A stretch of 64,000 nt of DNA from VXNE01 sp965203615 (GCA_965203615.1 OZ241900.1:744001-808000), one strand, 5' to 3'. Numbered from the stretch's first letter, positions 1 through 8,731 are shown. A program made the numbers and translations. Notes: a model not told the origin generated them from the letters alone.

Positions 1-54
1 CGCCCGCAGTTGCAAACAAGTCCGCTCAACGAGCACGCCAAGGTCAAGACGCAT
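1..54 (-). CDS. 5' end of an unidentified gene, cut by the window edge
   Basis: On the minus strand an ATG at 54 is preceded by GGAGGAG (61-67, complement) at good spacing. It opens a frame that stays open to the window edge and begins MRLDLGVLVERTCLQLRA. Only 18 residues are visible, so no family can be named. The strong ribosome binding site is the main reason to believe it. It faces away from the insertion sequence that starts near 140, so it may be an old chromosomal gene bordering the insertion. Confidence 0.35.
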   Translation of the reverse strand, partial: MRLDLGVLVERTCLQLRA

Positions 55-177
55 CGTCGTCTCCTCCAAAAACCGAACTCCAGTCACAGCATGGTACCAC
101 TGAACGAAGCCGAGCAACATCAGTAGCCTTGTCCAATGAGAGATGAGCCTGAACGGATGGGTTGATTCCAACGAGAA

Positions 178-1479
178 GTGAGCCTGAAGGGTGGCGTCGG
201 AGATCATCGGAGGATGATCTTGAGCCTAGACGTCGAACGACTTCACACCCTGGACCAGGTCCGTGCCTTTCTCGACGGCAACGAGCCTGTTGACTTCAAG
301 CCCCGCTCCCGCGAGGAGGCCTACGCCTTCGTCCGGCGCACGCTGGCGCGCTTCGGCTACGCCCGGCTTGGCAAGGCCGACAAGGGCGCGCTGCGGCGTT
401 TCCTCGCCAAGACGACCGGTCTGTCGCGGGCGCAGCTGACGCGCCTGGTGCGCCAGTACCTGGACACCGGACGCATCGTCGACCGCCGCGGCGGGCCGCC
501 GGCGCGGCCCTTCGAGCGTCGCCACACCGCGGCCGACGTCCGCCTGCTCGCGGACGTCGACGCCACCCTCGGCCAGATGGCCGGGCCGGCCACCCGCGAG
601 GTGATGCGCCGCGAGCACGAGGTGTTCGGCGACGAGCGCTTCGCGCGCCTGGCGCGGATCTCGGTCAGCCACCTCTACAACCTGCGCGCCTCGACCACCT
701 ACCGCCGCAAGCGCACGACGCCGGACCTCACCAGGGCGGTGCGGGTGGCCATCGCCGAGCGCCGCCGCCCCCGGCCCGAGGGCCGGCCCGGCTTCCTGCG
801 CGTCGACACGGTCCACCAGGGCGACCTCGACGGCAGCAAGGGCGTCCACCTCATCAACACAGTGGACGAGGTCACCCAGTACGAGTTCATCGGCGCCGCG
901 GCGGCGATCTCCGAACGCTTCCTGCTGCCCGTGCTCGAGGGGCTCCTCGACCTCTTCCCCTTCGCGGTCATGGGCTTCCACGCCGACAACGGCTCCGAGT
1001 ACATCAACCGCAAGGTCGCCCGCCTGCTCGCCAAGCTGCACGCCGAGTTCACCAAGTCCCGCGCCCGGCACTCCAACGACAACGCCCTCGTCGAGGGCAA
1101 GAACGCCAACGTCGTGCGCCGCTGGCTCGGCCACGTCCACATACCCCGGCGCTTCGCGCCGCTGGTCCACGAGTTCACCCGCGGCGTCCTCTCGCCCGCC
1201 GTCAACTACCACCGGCCCTGCATGTTCGCCGTCGAGCACGTCGACGAGCAGGGGCGCGTCCGGCGCCGCTATCCGCACGACCAGGTCGCCACGCCGTACG
1301 AGCGCTTCCGCCGCATCGACGGCGCGGAGCGCTTCCTCAAGCCCGGCGTCGCCTTCGCGGACCTCGACCGCGCCGCCCACGCCGCCAGCGACCTCGCCGC
1401 CCTGCGCGAAGTGAACCTCGCCCGCGCGGAGCTGTTCCGGACGATCGGACTCGCGTCCGACGCGCAGCCGGCGGCTTGA
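178..1479 (+). CDS. DDE transposase with integrase (rve) core
   Basis: The 433-residue protein catalyses movement of the surrounding insertion sequence. An N-terminal helix-turn-helix region (about residues 50-110, including the TTGLSRAQLTRLVRQY stretch) precedes an integrase-type catalytic core. The three acidic residues are visible: Asp in RVDTVHQG, Asp in FHADNGSEY and Glu in NALVEGKN. The frame is intact with no internal stops. The GTG at 178 overlaps an internal copy of the terminal repeat. An alternative ATG at 214 has GGAGG directly against it, which is too close for a normal ribosome binding site, so the start is unsettled. Length and motif spacing fit full-length transposases, so the element may still be active. 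Confidence 0.85.
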   Translation: MSLKGGVGDHRRMILSLDVERLHTLDQVRAFLDGNEPVDFKPRSREEAYAFVRRTLARFGYARLGKADKGALRRFLAKTTGLSRAQLTRLVRQYLDTGRIVDRRGGPPARPFERRHTAADVRLLADVDATLGQMAGPATREVMRREHEVFGDERFARLARISVSHLYNLRASTTYRRKRTTPDLTRAVRVAIAERRRPRPEGRPGFLRVDTVHQGDLDGSKGVHLINTVDEVTQYEFIGAAAAISERFLLPVLEGLLDLFPFAVMGFHADNGSEYINRKVARLLAKLHAEFTKSRARHSNDNALVEGKNANVVRRWLGHVHIPRRFAPLVHEFTRGVLSPAVNYHRPCMFAVEHVDEQGRVRRRYPHDQVATPYERFRRIDGAERFLKPGVAFADLDRAAHAASDLAALREVNLARAELFRTIGLASDAQPAA

Positions 1480-1509
1480 GGCCCTCCGGGAATGCGGCCG
1501 GGAACGCCG

Positions 1510-1628
1510 CGGGATCCGCCGTGTCAACCCGCTGCGCGGGTCCTCCGCTTCGCTCCGGCCCTTCGGGTGACACGCCGGATCCCGCGTCGTGGAGGTTGGC
1601 GACGACCGGAAGGGTACTTCCGGTCGTC
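1510..1628. repeat. Two strong hairpins in the 3' tail of the IS
   Basis: The 17-base arm at 1510-1526 (CGGGATCCGCCGTGTCA) is matched at 16 of 17 positions by the inverted arm at 1568-1584. The enclosed 41 bases contain their own hairpin (ACCCGC/GCGGGT). A second, perfect 12-bp stem follows at 1601-1612 and 1617-1628 with a GGTA loop. Neither is followed by a T-tract. They could terminate or protect the transposase mRNA, insulate the gene from outside transcription, or form part of the transposition end. Confidence 0.6.
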
Positions 1629-1785
1629 ACTGACCGGCCGGTTCACGCAGTCCACCCCCGCGTCTCGACGTTGACCGCGACCCCGGTTCCCGGCAACGTT
1701 CCCCTACCGCAGACACAGTGATCCCGACCAACCCGGCACGACTCACGAACGCCCTCGTTCAGGCTCATGTCTGTATGGGATCAGA

Positions 1786-2001
1786 CTTCAGTCCATGTCG
1801 GGGCCAATAAGTGCGTCAATCGACGTCAAATCCCAGTTTTGGATTTCCCAATCCCCTGATAAGGATGCTCCGGGAGACGTTTTCGGTCGGTTGATCGTTT
1901 TTCGGCGGCGAAGCGGGTGTTTCGAAGGCCGGGAACGCGCCCCGGAAGTGGCTTCGCGGCTCTCGCGACCGCCCGTTTCGGGCCGACGATCTGTCGACGC
2001 G
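1786..2001. other. No gene seen
   Basis: This 216-bp stretch between the IS end and the IS1380 fragment shows no frame that looks like a protein and no recognisable RNA. GC is lower around 1800-1920, which suggests it is not part of either mobile element. Confidence 0.4.
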
Positions 2002-2480
2002 TCAGGCCGCCGCGGGCGGGGCGCGGGCCTCCGCCTCCAGGGCGACCATGGCCCGGTACAGCCAGTCCAGCCGGAAGTTCGTCTTGGCGAAGCGCAGACA
2101 CACCCGGCGCGCCGTGCGCACCATGTGCGCCGTGGCGCGCATCACGTGGCGGATGACCGGGCGGATGCCGTGCCGGCGCGCGCTCTTCGGCAGCGCCCCG
2201 TACTGCACCGCGCGCAGCAGGACCTGCGCAATCTGGCCCAGCGCGTAGAACGCCTGGTTCGCCCGGTAGCCCCGGCACGGCGGGTGGTGCAGGTCCATGT
2301 CCCGCAGCGGACCCTTGAAGGCGTTCTCCTGCCCCTGCTTGCCCCGGTGCCGCAGCACGAGTTCCTTGAGCGGCAGGTCGTCCCGCGACACCAGCATCAC
2401 CGTGTGCCGCGGAACCAGAAGCATCTGGCCGCTCTCCGTCCGCCGCCGGACCACCACGGTAGTGCTGCTCCGCGTCCCAG
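2002..2480 (-). pseudogene. C-terminal fragment of an IS1380-family transposase
   Basis: The minus-strand frame ending at 2002 contains a stretch typical of IS1380 (DDE group 1) transposase C-termini: LRHRGKQGQENAFKGPL, then DLHHPPCRGYRANQAFY, then a basic tail with FAKTNFRLDWLYRAMVALE. Only about the last 150 residues are present. The N-terminal two thirds, with most of the catalytic core, are missing. Upstream the frame runs into unrelated sequence around 2450-2490, where an IS256-type fragment begins. It cannot make a working transposase. Confidence 0.75.
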
Positions 2481-2494
2481 CCGCGCGGGCGATG

Positions 2495-2632
2495 CGTCGC
2501 GAAGATCGATGGCCAGAAAGTGCTTGTCCCCGCGCACGTTCACGCCGATCACCACCAGCACGGCCGACCGTCGTCGCCACGCAGGCCGCTGCAGATGCCG
2601 TCCGCTCACACCTACGAGCAGACGGATACTGC
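2495..2632 (-). pseudogene. Internal fragment of an IS256-family (mutator) transposase
   Basis: Read on the minus strand, two frames together give an IS256-type catalytic segment. One frame reads ADGICSGLRGDDGRPC with upstream stops. After a one-base shift near 2555 the other reads VLVVIGVNVRGDKHFLAI. In intact members these are contiguous, and the Asp of the ADGI motif is a catalytic residue. The fragment is about 45 codons and is fused at its downstream side to the IS1380 fragment, so two unrelated mobile elements are joined here by deletion or nested insertion. Confidence 0.6.
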
Positions 2633-2646
2633 ACACAAAGTCGAGT

Positions 2647-3597
2647 CTAGTCCGTCAACCACGCACGCAAAACGTCAGCTACGTGAGGGCTAATCAAGTA
2701 GCCAACGCCATGATGGGGATTCGACTTGGCGTTGCCAATGGAGAGCCCTCTCAAGGCCATATTATAGACACGCTTATCGGTAATCCTCTCTACCATCCCT
2801 AGTGATCTCATCAAGCGAAAGTCATCAGCAAGCGTTTGGTCATGGCTAATGTAATCGTCTTCCGCCGCCATGTTTATCCAGGTTCCTACTCGCGGATAAC
2901 GCCGGGCATGCTTTGCCCTAGAGCCTTTGAGATTATCTTGAACCGTCGGATTCCCTAATGGCGATCCCAACGTGACCCAAACATTAACTCTCGTATCGAT
3001 TCTGTCATATTCATGGTAGTAGGTCAGTTTCCACATCACGTCATGCGCAATCATCGATCCAAGACTATGACTGATCAAGAGCACGTCCGAACTTTTTGAA
3101 AGATCGTCGCTTAGCAACTTAGTTAAAGGCCATCGAACATCACTTCCGAATTGAGAGTCCGGATTCCAATACTCCTTCACGTCCGGTGCTACCCGAGAAA
3201 TAAGGTTGTCCGCCACCCCTAGCCATTCCAGTGGTCTGTGTAGAGCATCCGCTAACGCTTTTCTATAACTGGACTTTCCCGGTCGATCTCCGTAAAAGGA
3301 CTTGCTCAGCAATTGATCTCGCGTCAACTTCTTTAGCTCCGTAAGGCATGCCTTTCGGTCCAAGATGTTCTGTTTCTCTTCATATTCCCTACCTATGTCG
3401 GACAAAAATTTGTTTGACTTGTCGCCATAGTGTGCCATTTCAATTGAGCCACTACTGGTTAACGCGTCGAAGGCGTCCACGCATTTGGGATAATCACGCT
3501 CAAGACCACTTCTCAGAGCATCCTTCCAGTTAGCAAGAAGAAACTCACGGTTGGGCTTGAAATTGCGACCGTGAATTAGGATTAGTCTTTTATTCAT
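2647..3597 (-). CDS. Serine hydrolase of the alpha/beta-hydrolase type, low-GC cargo gene
   Basis: The protein (316 residues from ATG 3597; an in-frame ATG at 3618 would add seven) starts with a beta-strand and HG oxyanion motif (LILIHGRNF). It carries the nucleophile elbow SHSLGS, a likely acid in AAEDDYISHD and a likely catalytic His in NPHHGVGY, in the order expected for alpha/beta hydrolases. No signal peptide or membrane segment is visible, so it is probably cytoplasmic. ATG 3597 is preferred because GGTGAGAAG lies just upstream. GC is far below that of both flanks and changes sharply near 2640 and 3665, which points to recent transfer. Substrate unknown; such hydrolases occur in some defence loci, but nothing here proves that role. 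Confidence 0.7.
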   Translation of the reverse strand: MNKRLILIHGRNFKPNREFLLANWKDALRSGLERDYPKCVDAFDALTSSGSIEMAHYGDKSNKFLSDIGREYEEKQNILDRKACLTELKKLTRDQLLSKSFYGDRPGKSSYRKALADALHRPLEWLGVADNLISRVAPDVKEYWNPDSQFGSDVRWPLTKLLSDDLSKSSDVLLISHSLGSMIAHDVMWKLTYYHEYDRIDTRVNVWVTLGSPLGNPTVQDNLKGSRAKHARRYPRVGTWINMAAEDDYISHDQTLADDFRLMRSLGMVERITDKRVYNMALRGLSIGNAKSNPHHGVGYLISPHVADVLRAWLTD

Positions 3598-3610
3598 TTT
3601 TCTTCTCACC

Positions 3611-4282
3611 GTGTTCATGTATCAACCGGCTATACGAACTCTGCATTATTGTAACCTCCCGTTGAGTCTAGCACGTATTCGGAGTCAACGAATCGCGAGA
3701 AAGCTCTACCAACACGGAGGCCGGATACCGCTCGCCATGCACTTCCACGAAGGCAACATCGACACGATCGCCGCGCTGCTCGACGCGAAGCCGGAAATGT
3801 TCGACGACATGCGGGTCACCGAAGGTTTCACCCTGGGGGTGTCCGCAGGCCACGAGGCACTCGTTCGCCTGATGCTGGCTCGCGGCTTGCGCGTGCCCGC
3901 CTCGCTCACCTATTGCCAGACATATCTTTGGCGATCGCGTGACCTCGCCCGGTTGCTGCTCGACCACGGCATGGACCCCAACCTGCCCAACTGGCAGCAG
4001 GTGCGGCCACTACACTACATGGCCGAAAAGGGCGATATCGAAACGGCCAGGCTGTTCCTCGCGCACGGCGCCGATCCCAACGCCATCGACGAGGAATACC
4101 GCACCACGCCCCTCGGCTGGGCGGCACGGCGCGGCCAGGCCGAGTTCGTCCGCTTCGGATTGGCGAACGGCTTCGATCCGGCGGTGCCGGACGTGCCAAC
4201 CTGGGCGAGCCCGTTGGCGTGGGCGCGCCGCCGGCGCCACGACGAAGCAGCGGGACTATTGGAAAGCCATGATGCAACTTGA
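3611..4282 (+). pseudogene. Ankyrin-repeat protein, probably 5'-truncated
   Basis: From about residue 38 the product is a run of ankyrin repeats. TPLGWAARRGQAEFVRFGLANG, shortened here to its TPLGWAARRG core, and ARLFLAHGADPNAIDEEY are the clearest, followed by a C-terminal PLAWARRRRHDEAAGLLE. Ankyrin repeats mediate protein binding. The first 15-20 codons lie in the low-GC insert and do not resemble the rest, and base composition changes at about 3665. The natural N-terminus was therefore probably cut off by the insertion that carries the hydrolase. The GTG at 3611 gives an open frame, but expression from it is unproven. Confidence 0.55.
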
Positions 4283-4319
4283 TCAACTCGACGAGACCAC
4301 GCCCGTCTGATTCGACTGT

Positions 4320-7300
4320 CTACATCTCCTTCCGCCTGGATGCGGTCGGAGAACCTCGCGAAGTCGAACTGTCCCTACCCTGCCGCGTTCCAAAGTTGTT
4401 CAACGGCCCACGCTGGAGCCTGGCCTGCAGACGCGGCAGGATGTCGGCAGCGACCTCGGCAATCTCGACCGCCACCCGGGGGTTCGTTCCGAGTTCATAT
4501 TCGAGCGCGACAGTAAACGGTCGAAGCAGGTCACGGGCTGGAGACGCAATGACCAGGTCGCGCATCTCCTGAACGCCAAGCGCGACCGCCAGATCGATCA
4601 GACGGGCGATACACTCGATGGGCAGCAGCCGCTGACGGGCGAGGATTGCCAGGAGCGTCTCGGTGCTTTCTTCACACCGGGGGCGATCACCAAGCCCAAG
4701 TAGCGCGAGTGCCCGCACCCAGCAGATACGAAACGAATCTTCCAACGACACGCTCGACAGCATTTGCTCGGCCTGGACCACGGCCTGCAATGCCGACGCG
4801 TGGTTCCCAGCGAGCAGTCTCGCCTGCGCCACAGGGATCATGGACCGTCCGACCAGGGCGTCGTGCCAGGGTTCGCCAGCTCCCGCCATCTGCTTCAGAT
4901 CTTCCGCCGACGCGAGCAGTTCGTCATGCCGGTCCAGAGCGCCCAGCAGCGTGAGCCTGTCAAGATGCACTTCGGTGAGGAGGCCGCATGCTTCGGAGTC
5001 CTCACGACCCGCAACATGGCCGAGAGCTTCCGCAAACGCATCGAGCGCGGCGTCTGGATGCCCTTCCTCGCGCAGGAGCGTTCCCTTCGCGTGCCAAGCC
5101 TCCCCAACGACTACTGGCAGCCGTCCCTCCGAAGAGGCGCCGAACCGCCGTACGACCTCTTCCCACGCACGGAGTGCCTCCGAGGAACGATCAAGTTCCC
5201 AAAGTGTGGATCCCTTGTTGAGAAGCGCAATGGCGTTGACTTCGCGTGTTTCCATCGTCGCGGCACGTTGGCAACGCTCAATCGCCTGGTCATAGGCGTC
5301 GAGGGCTTCGGGCACTCGGTAAAGCCCGTCTAGTACCACGCCGGTGTGGAGCAATGACATCGCGCCGATCCGCACAAGTTCGGGAGCGCTCTCACCACTG
5401 CAGCGGTCCACCGCCTCACCGTATGCAGCAAGAGCCCCGGCAGTCCGGCCGACGGAGGCGAGAGCGTCCGCGCGTCGACAGACAGACTGCGCGCCAACGA
5501 CCGCGAGATCGGGACGGGACGATGTGTCAGCCAAGCGTTCAGCCTCGCCGAAGGCGTTGATCGCACCGTCGATCCGTCCCAGTTGGCGCAGCACATCTCC
5601 CTTCTTGACCTGGGCCTTGGCAAGTGCTTCCACACAGGATTCCCCTGGTACCCGCCCGTAGCGACTCTCGACCTCATCTAAGGCCGCCAGAGCATCCTCC
5701 AGCCTGTCCATGGCGGCTAGCACGAACCCGCGGTTGGCCGCCGCCATTGCCGCGCTACCCACAAAATCGGAGACATCAGCGGTTGCGTATCGACGCTCCA
5801 CATCGTCGAACCTCGCCAACGCGTTTTCGGCATCACCCCGTTGTCCAGCCAGCACCCCCAGGTTCACATCGGCCAGTGCGACCACTTTGCGAACGTCGGC
5901 GTCTTCACTGTCGCGATAGCGCCGCAGAATCTCCTCGTACGCGCGAACCGAGTCGTCGAGGCGCCCCAGTTCACGCAAGAGCTCACCCTTGTTGCCGAGC
6001 GCGTGCGCCACGAAGACCTGGACAGCCGGCTGCTCATCGCTTCCGAAACGATCCAGCACCTCATCGCTGGCCGCAACGCCGTTGCCGGCGTCTGAACCAC
6101 CGAGGATCAACGCACGGTTTGCCAACGCCCTGGCCACAGCAACGGATATTCGGGGGCCGACAGACTCCCCGTAGCGAGCGACAATGCGTTCGTTGGCGGC
6201 GACCGCGTCCTCGCTGCGCCCGAGGGTCTGCAGAATCTCCGCCCGATGCGCCTCTGCGCTCGCCGCAACTTCTGGGTCCACTCCGCCAGCATCGATGAAG
6301 GCGAGCAGATCCTCGCACGCATCAAGCGTCTCGGATGGCCGGTCCAGTTCCGACAGCACGCCACAGCGCATGAGCCGGACCAGAGTTCCAACACCGGCAT
6401 TCGGTTCCGCGCCGTCTGGATCATGCCGAAGTTGCGCTTCGTCGAGGATAGGCAGGACCTCGTCCACGCGACCGGCATCCAGAAGCCGATCCGTTTTCTC
6501 GAACAAAGGCTGCGCGGCCGTTAGTGCGCCCGACGTGCCGATGCGGTCATCCGGATCCGATGCTTCCAAACCACTCGAGCGGGCCGCTTCGACCAACTCG
6601 CGACGATGCGGTTCGAGCGCACGCAGGGCAAGGAGCCGGTTGAAGGTGGCGTCGTGCAGCGCGCGTTGCTGGGGATCGAGCACCGATGCATCCGTCAGGA
6701 TGCGCAAGCCGATGGTCTTGAGTTCGCCGGTGGAGTAGAACGACTCCATAAACCGGACGAGCGCTTCGACCATGGGTTCCGGCCCACCTGCGCGACGCAG
6801 CAAGTGATAGATGTTGTAGAGCCGTTCGGTGACATAGTACTGCCGTCGGCGCCCCGTGCCGCCGGCCACCTCCACCCCGCCCCGCGTCATCAGGCGGGCA
6901 AGTTGGGCGCTGGACTGGCTGGGCGACAGCCGTGCGCGCTCCGCGATCTCACTGGCGGTGGCCGGTTTCCAGAGATCGGCGAGGGCCAGGTAGACGCGGC
7001 GTTCCTGGGGAGGGAGTGCCTCGAGATGACCGCGAAAGTACTCGGTGTGTTCATCGACTAGCCCCAGCAGGTCATCCAGCAGTCGTCTGAACGAACGTGC
7101 CCGGCCAATTCGAGCCACGATCACGAACAGACGCGGATTCCCACCCGTGAGTATTTGCAACGCCCGAACCGCGCCCGGCCGTGCTTCCCGCCCCGACAAC
7201 GACTCCCACAACCGGGCGCAGCCCGCTGCGTCGAGCGGTCGCAGTGTCAGCACCCGGAACAGGTCATAGAGCGGTTGGTCGGCGGCGTCGATCTCGGCAA

Positions 7301-7886
7301 AGCGTCGGGACGCGCTGGCCAGCAGCACGATCCGTGGCTCGGTCTGCAGGGTCTTGCGAAGCCGCCAACCAGCATCGGGGTCTCGCATCTCGCCGAGTAT
7401 CGTATTCAGGTTCTCCACGACGATCACCAACCGTCGGTCGATCCGGTCCGCGAAGTCGAGAAGGGCTACGAGACATCGATCCGCCAGAGTGGCTTCATCG
7501 GTGATGGAGCGCAGTTCATCATAGGTGGCAGCGAGGTCCGGGGAGTCCTGTCCGCGCGAGACTCGCCGAGCAAGTCGTGAGACGCACTCCAGCCAGAACT
7601 CGCCCGTGGTCGCCACCCCGTAGCTCTCCTCCGCGAACACCACCGGCAAGTAACGGCCCGACAGGAGGGGATTCCGACGGAGTTCCGCCGCCACGCGCAG
7701 CAGCAGCATGGTCTTGCCGCTTCCCCGTGGCCCGATGACGATCTGGTGCGGACTCGCTGTCGCACCGTCCTCGCGTAGCACGTCGACCACAGACTCGAAC
7801 TCCGCCGTTCGCACACAGTACGAGGAAACCAGGTCGTCGTCGGACAGGAATGCGGGGTTGTACGTTCTGACGGGCAAGCTCGACAT
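4320..7886 (-). CDS. Large STAND-like ATPase with winged helix and long TPR-type repeat tail
   Basis: This 1188-residue protein has a P-loop (GPRGSGKT, residues 52-59) and a Walker B-like strand (LVIVVENLN, about 153-161). A winged-helix region follows at about 320-380 (ATASEIAERARLSPSQSS), then roughly 750 residues of degenerate TPR-like helix pairs in which LDALDAYDQAIERC-like units recur about every 38-40 residues. The ATPase, winged helix and TPR order is that of STAND regulators and sensors. ATG 7886 is preferred over GTG 7946 because it lies 5 bp after the upstream stop, suggesting translational coupling. It is the second gene of a two-gene operon with an ATPase-like protein. Ligand and output are unknown; defence or transcription control are both possible. 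Confidence 0.7.
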   Translation of the reverse strand: MSSLPVRTYNPAFLSDDDLVSSYCVRTAEFESVVDVLREDGATASPHQIVIGPRGSGKTMLLLRVAAELRRNPLLSGRYLPVVFAEESYGVATTGEFWLECVSRLARRVSRGQDSPDLAATYDELRSITDEATLADRCLVALLDFADRIDRRLVIVVENLNTILGEMRDPDAGWRLRKTLQTEPRIVLLASASRRFAEIDAADQPLYDLFRVLTLRPLDAAGCARLWESLSGREARPGAVRALQILTGGNPRLFVIVARIGRARSFRRLLDDLLGLVDEHTEYFRGHLEALPPQERRVYLALADLWKPATASEIAERARLSPSQSSAQLARLMTRGGVEVAGGTGRRRQYYVTERLYNIYHLLRRAGGPEPMVEALVRFMESFYSTGELKTIGLRILTDASVLDPQQRALHDATFNRLLALRALEPHRRELVEAARSSGLEASDPDDRIGTSGALTAAQPLFEKTDRLLDAGRVDEVLPILDEAQLRHDPDGAEPNAGVGTLVRLMRCGVLSELDRPSETLDACEDLLAFIDAGGVDPEVAASAEAHRAEILQTLGRSEDAVAANERIVARYGESVGPRISVAVARALANRALILGGSDAGNGVAASDEVLDRFGSDEQPAVQVFVAHALGNKGELLRELGRLDDSVRAYEEILRRYRDSEDADVRKVVALADVNLGVLAGQRGDAENALARFDDVERRYATADVSDFVGSAAMAAANRGFVLAAMDRLEDALAALDEVESRYGRVPGESCVEALAKAQVKKGDVLRQLGRIDGAINAFGEAERLADTSSRPDLAVVGAQSVCRRADALASVGRTAGALAAYGEAVDRCSGESAPELVRIGAMSLLHTGVVLDGLYRVPEALDAYDQAIERCQRAATMETREVNAIALLNKGSTLWELDRSSEALRAWEEVVRRFGASSEGRLPVVVGEAWHAKGTLLREEGHPDAALDAFAEALGHVAGREDSEACGLLTEVHLDRLTLLGALDRHDELLASAEDLKQMAGAGEPWHDALVGRSMIPVAQARLLAGNHASALQAVVQAEQMLSSVSLEDSFRICWVRALALLGLGDRPRCEESTETLLAILARQRLLPIECIARLIDLAVALGVQEMRDLVIASPARDLLRPFTVALEYELGTNPRVAVEIAEVAADILPRLQARLQRGPLNNFGTRQGRDSSTSRGSPTASRRKEM

Positions 7887-7891
7887 GGTCG

Positions 7892-8692
7892 TCAGGTCGA
7901 TCGGTCGGCCAGAGGCACGAAACTCCCCCCGTATCGGGCCCGCCACCAGTCCTCAAGCCAGCCGGAAAGGAACCCGTAGCCGTCGCTGCGCCGCTTGAGA
8001 TAGCCGTCGTGCTCGAGGACATGGAGGACATCCTCAATTGTTCGCTGGTTCGGCAACTCCGGGGCGTAACGACGACGATAGGCGTCAACCGTGGCGTAGA
8101 GCAGACCTGACGGACGGGATGCCTCCGAGAGGAGTTCGAGCGCGAGTGGATATCGTTCGGCGCCCAGCACCAGGCGCAGACGGCTCTCGTAGTGGTCCAA
8201 CCCCGCTTGCCCCCGTGCACCGAGCATGTCCTCCGCGTACACGGTTTCGACATCCTCGAGCGTTGCTTCGACACGGCGCGTGCGGTGCAGCAACATCTGG
8301 AGACAGTCGAAGAACTGCTGCACGTGATGGGGCACGGCGAGCCGTAGCCGCCTGCACATGTGTTCCGCGACAGAAGGAGGTACGAGCAACTCATACGTGG
8401 ACGCCAGTTCACGGATGCAGGCGACCGCAGTCTCCTCGTCCCAAGGTTTCAGGTCGAACGGTGCGTAGATGTTCGCGTGCGCCGACAGCCCCGCCTGCCG
8501 CAGGATCGGCTCCAGTCCGACACTTCCGCACAAGATGAGGATGATGCGGCCACGATAGCTCTGGCCGTTGCGCTGTAAGCAGGGTGTGCGTACGCGTTCA
8601 GCAAGCACCGCCAGTTCCGCCTCCCGGTCGAAGAACCGGTCGCCATCGACCCAATTGGAACCTCCCTTGTGCAGTCCCAATCTCGACCTCAC
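7892..8692 (-). CDS. AAA-type ATPase relative lacking the P-loop segment
   Basis: The 266-residue product opens with the entry motif of a known ATP-binding family (WVDGDRFFDREAELAVLAER). It then jumps within a few residues to the sensor segment RIILILCGSVGLEPIL and continues through the lid (PFDLKPWDEETA) and a C-terminal winged-helix-like region (RTIEDVLHVLEHDGYLKR). In relatives I recall, about 100 residues with Walker A and Walker B lie between these parts. Here they are missing, yet the frame stays open. It either cannot hydrolyse ATP and serves as a partner of the downstream ATPase, or is a young deletion. GTG 8692 is the apparent start; a tandem repeat lies immediately upstream. Confidence 0.6.
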   Translation of the reverse strand: MRSRLGLHKGGSNWVDGDRFFDREAELAVLAERVRTPCLQRNGQSYRGRIILILCGSVGLEPILRQAGLSAHANIYAPFDLKPWDEETAVACIRELASTYELLVPPSVAEHMCRRLRLAVPHHVQQFFDCLQMLLHRTRRVEATLEDVETVYAEDMLGARGQAGLDHYESRLRLVLGAERYPLALELLSEASRPSGLLYATVDAYRRRYAPELPNQRTIEDVLHVLEHDGYLKRRSDGYGFLSGWLEDWWRARYGGSFVPLADRST

Positions 8693-8701
8693 TTTGCCAT
8701 C

Positions 8702-8731
8702 AATTTTGTTGGCAACAATTTTGTTGGCAAA
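8702..8731 (-). promoter_or_regulatory. Tandem 15-bp repeat, likely operator of the ATPase operon
   Basis: CAATTTTGTTGGCAA occurs twice, perfectly and head to tail (8702-8716, 8717-8731), in an AT-rich patch directly upstream of the ATPase operon. An adjoining TTGCCA at 8694-8699 makes an inverted pairing with the TGGCAA ends. Direct repeats 15 bp apart at a promoter suggest binding of a repressor, perhaps a winged-helix protein from the operon itself. No clear -35/-10 pair stands out. Confidence 0.5.

Larger units (their letters stand above)
130..1785 (+). mobile_element. Complete insertion sequence with rve-type DDE transposase
   Basis: A 13-bp sequence (ATGAGCCTGAACG, 143-155) recurs perfectly inverted at 1756-1768 and brackets the transposase gene, so the element is about 1.63 kb. 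A third, direct copy with two changes lies at 178-190 and overlaps the transposase start, giving the left end two transposase-site-like motifs about 35 bp apart. The right side holds about 280 bp of non-coding, strongly folded DNA before its terminal repeat. No convincing target duplication was found, so exact outer ends are uncertain by a few bases. The transposase type suggests an ISNCY/IS1202-like element; that assignment is from memory. Confidence 0.7.

Noticed and set aside
226..1527. A 433-codon minus-strand frame opposite the transposase
   Set aside because: The plus-strand product has all DDE motifs, whereas the minus-strand product is low-complexity and matches no family.
1795..2802. 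A 335-codon plus-strand frame across the transposase scars
   Set aside because: It is antisense to recognisable IS1380 and IS256 fragments and crosses three regions of different base composition.
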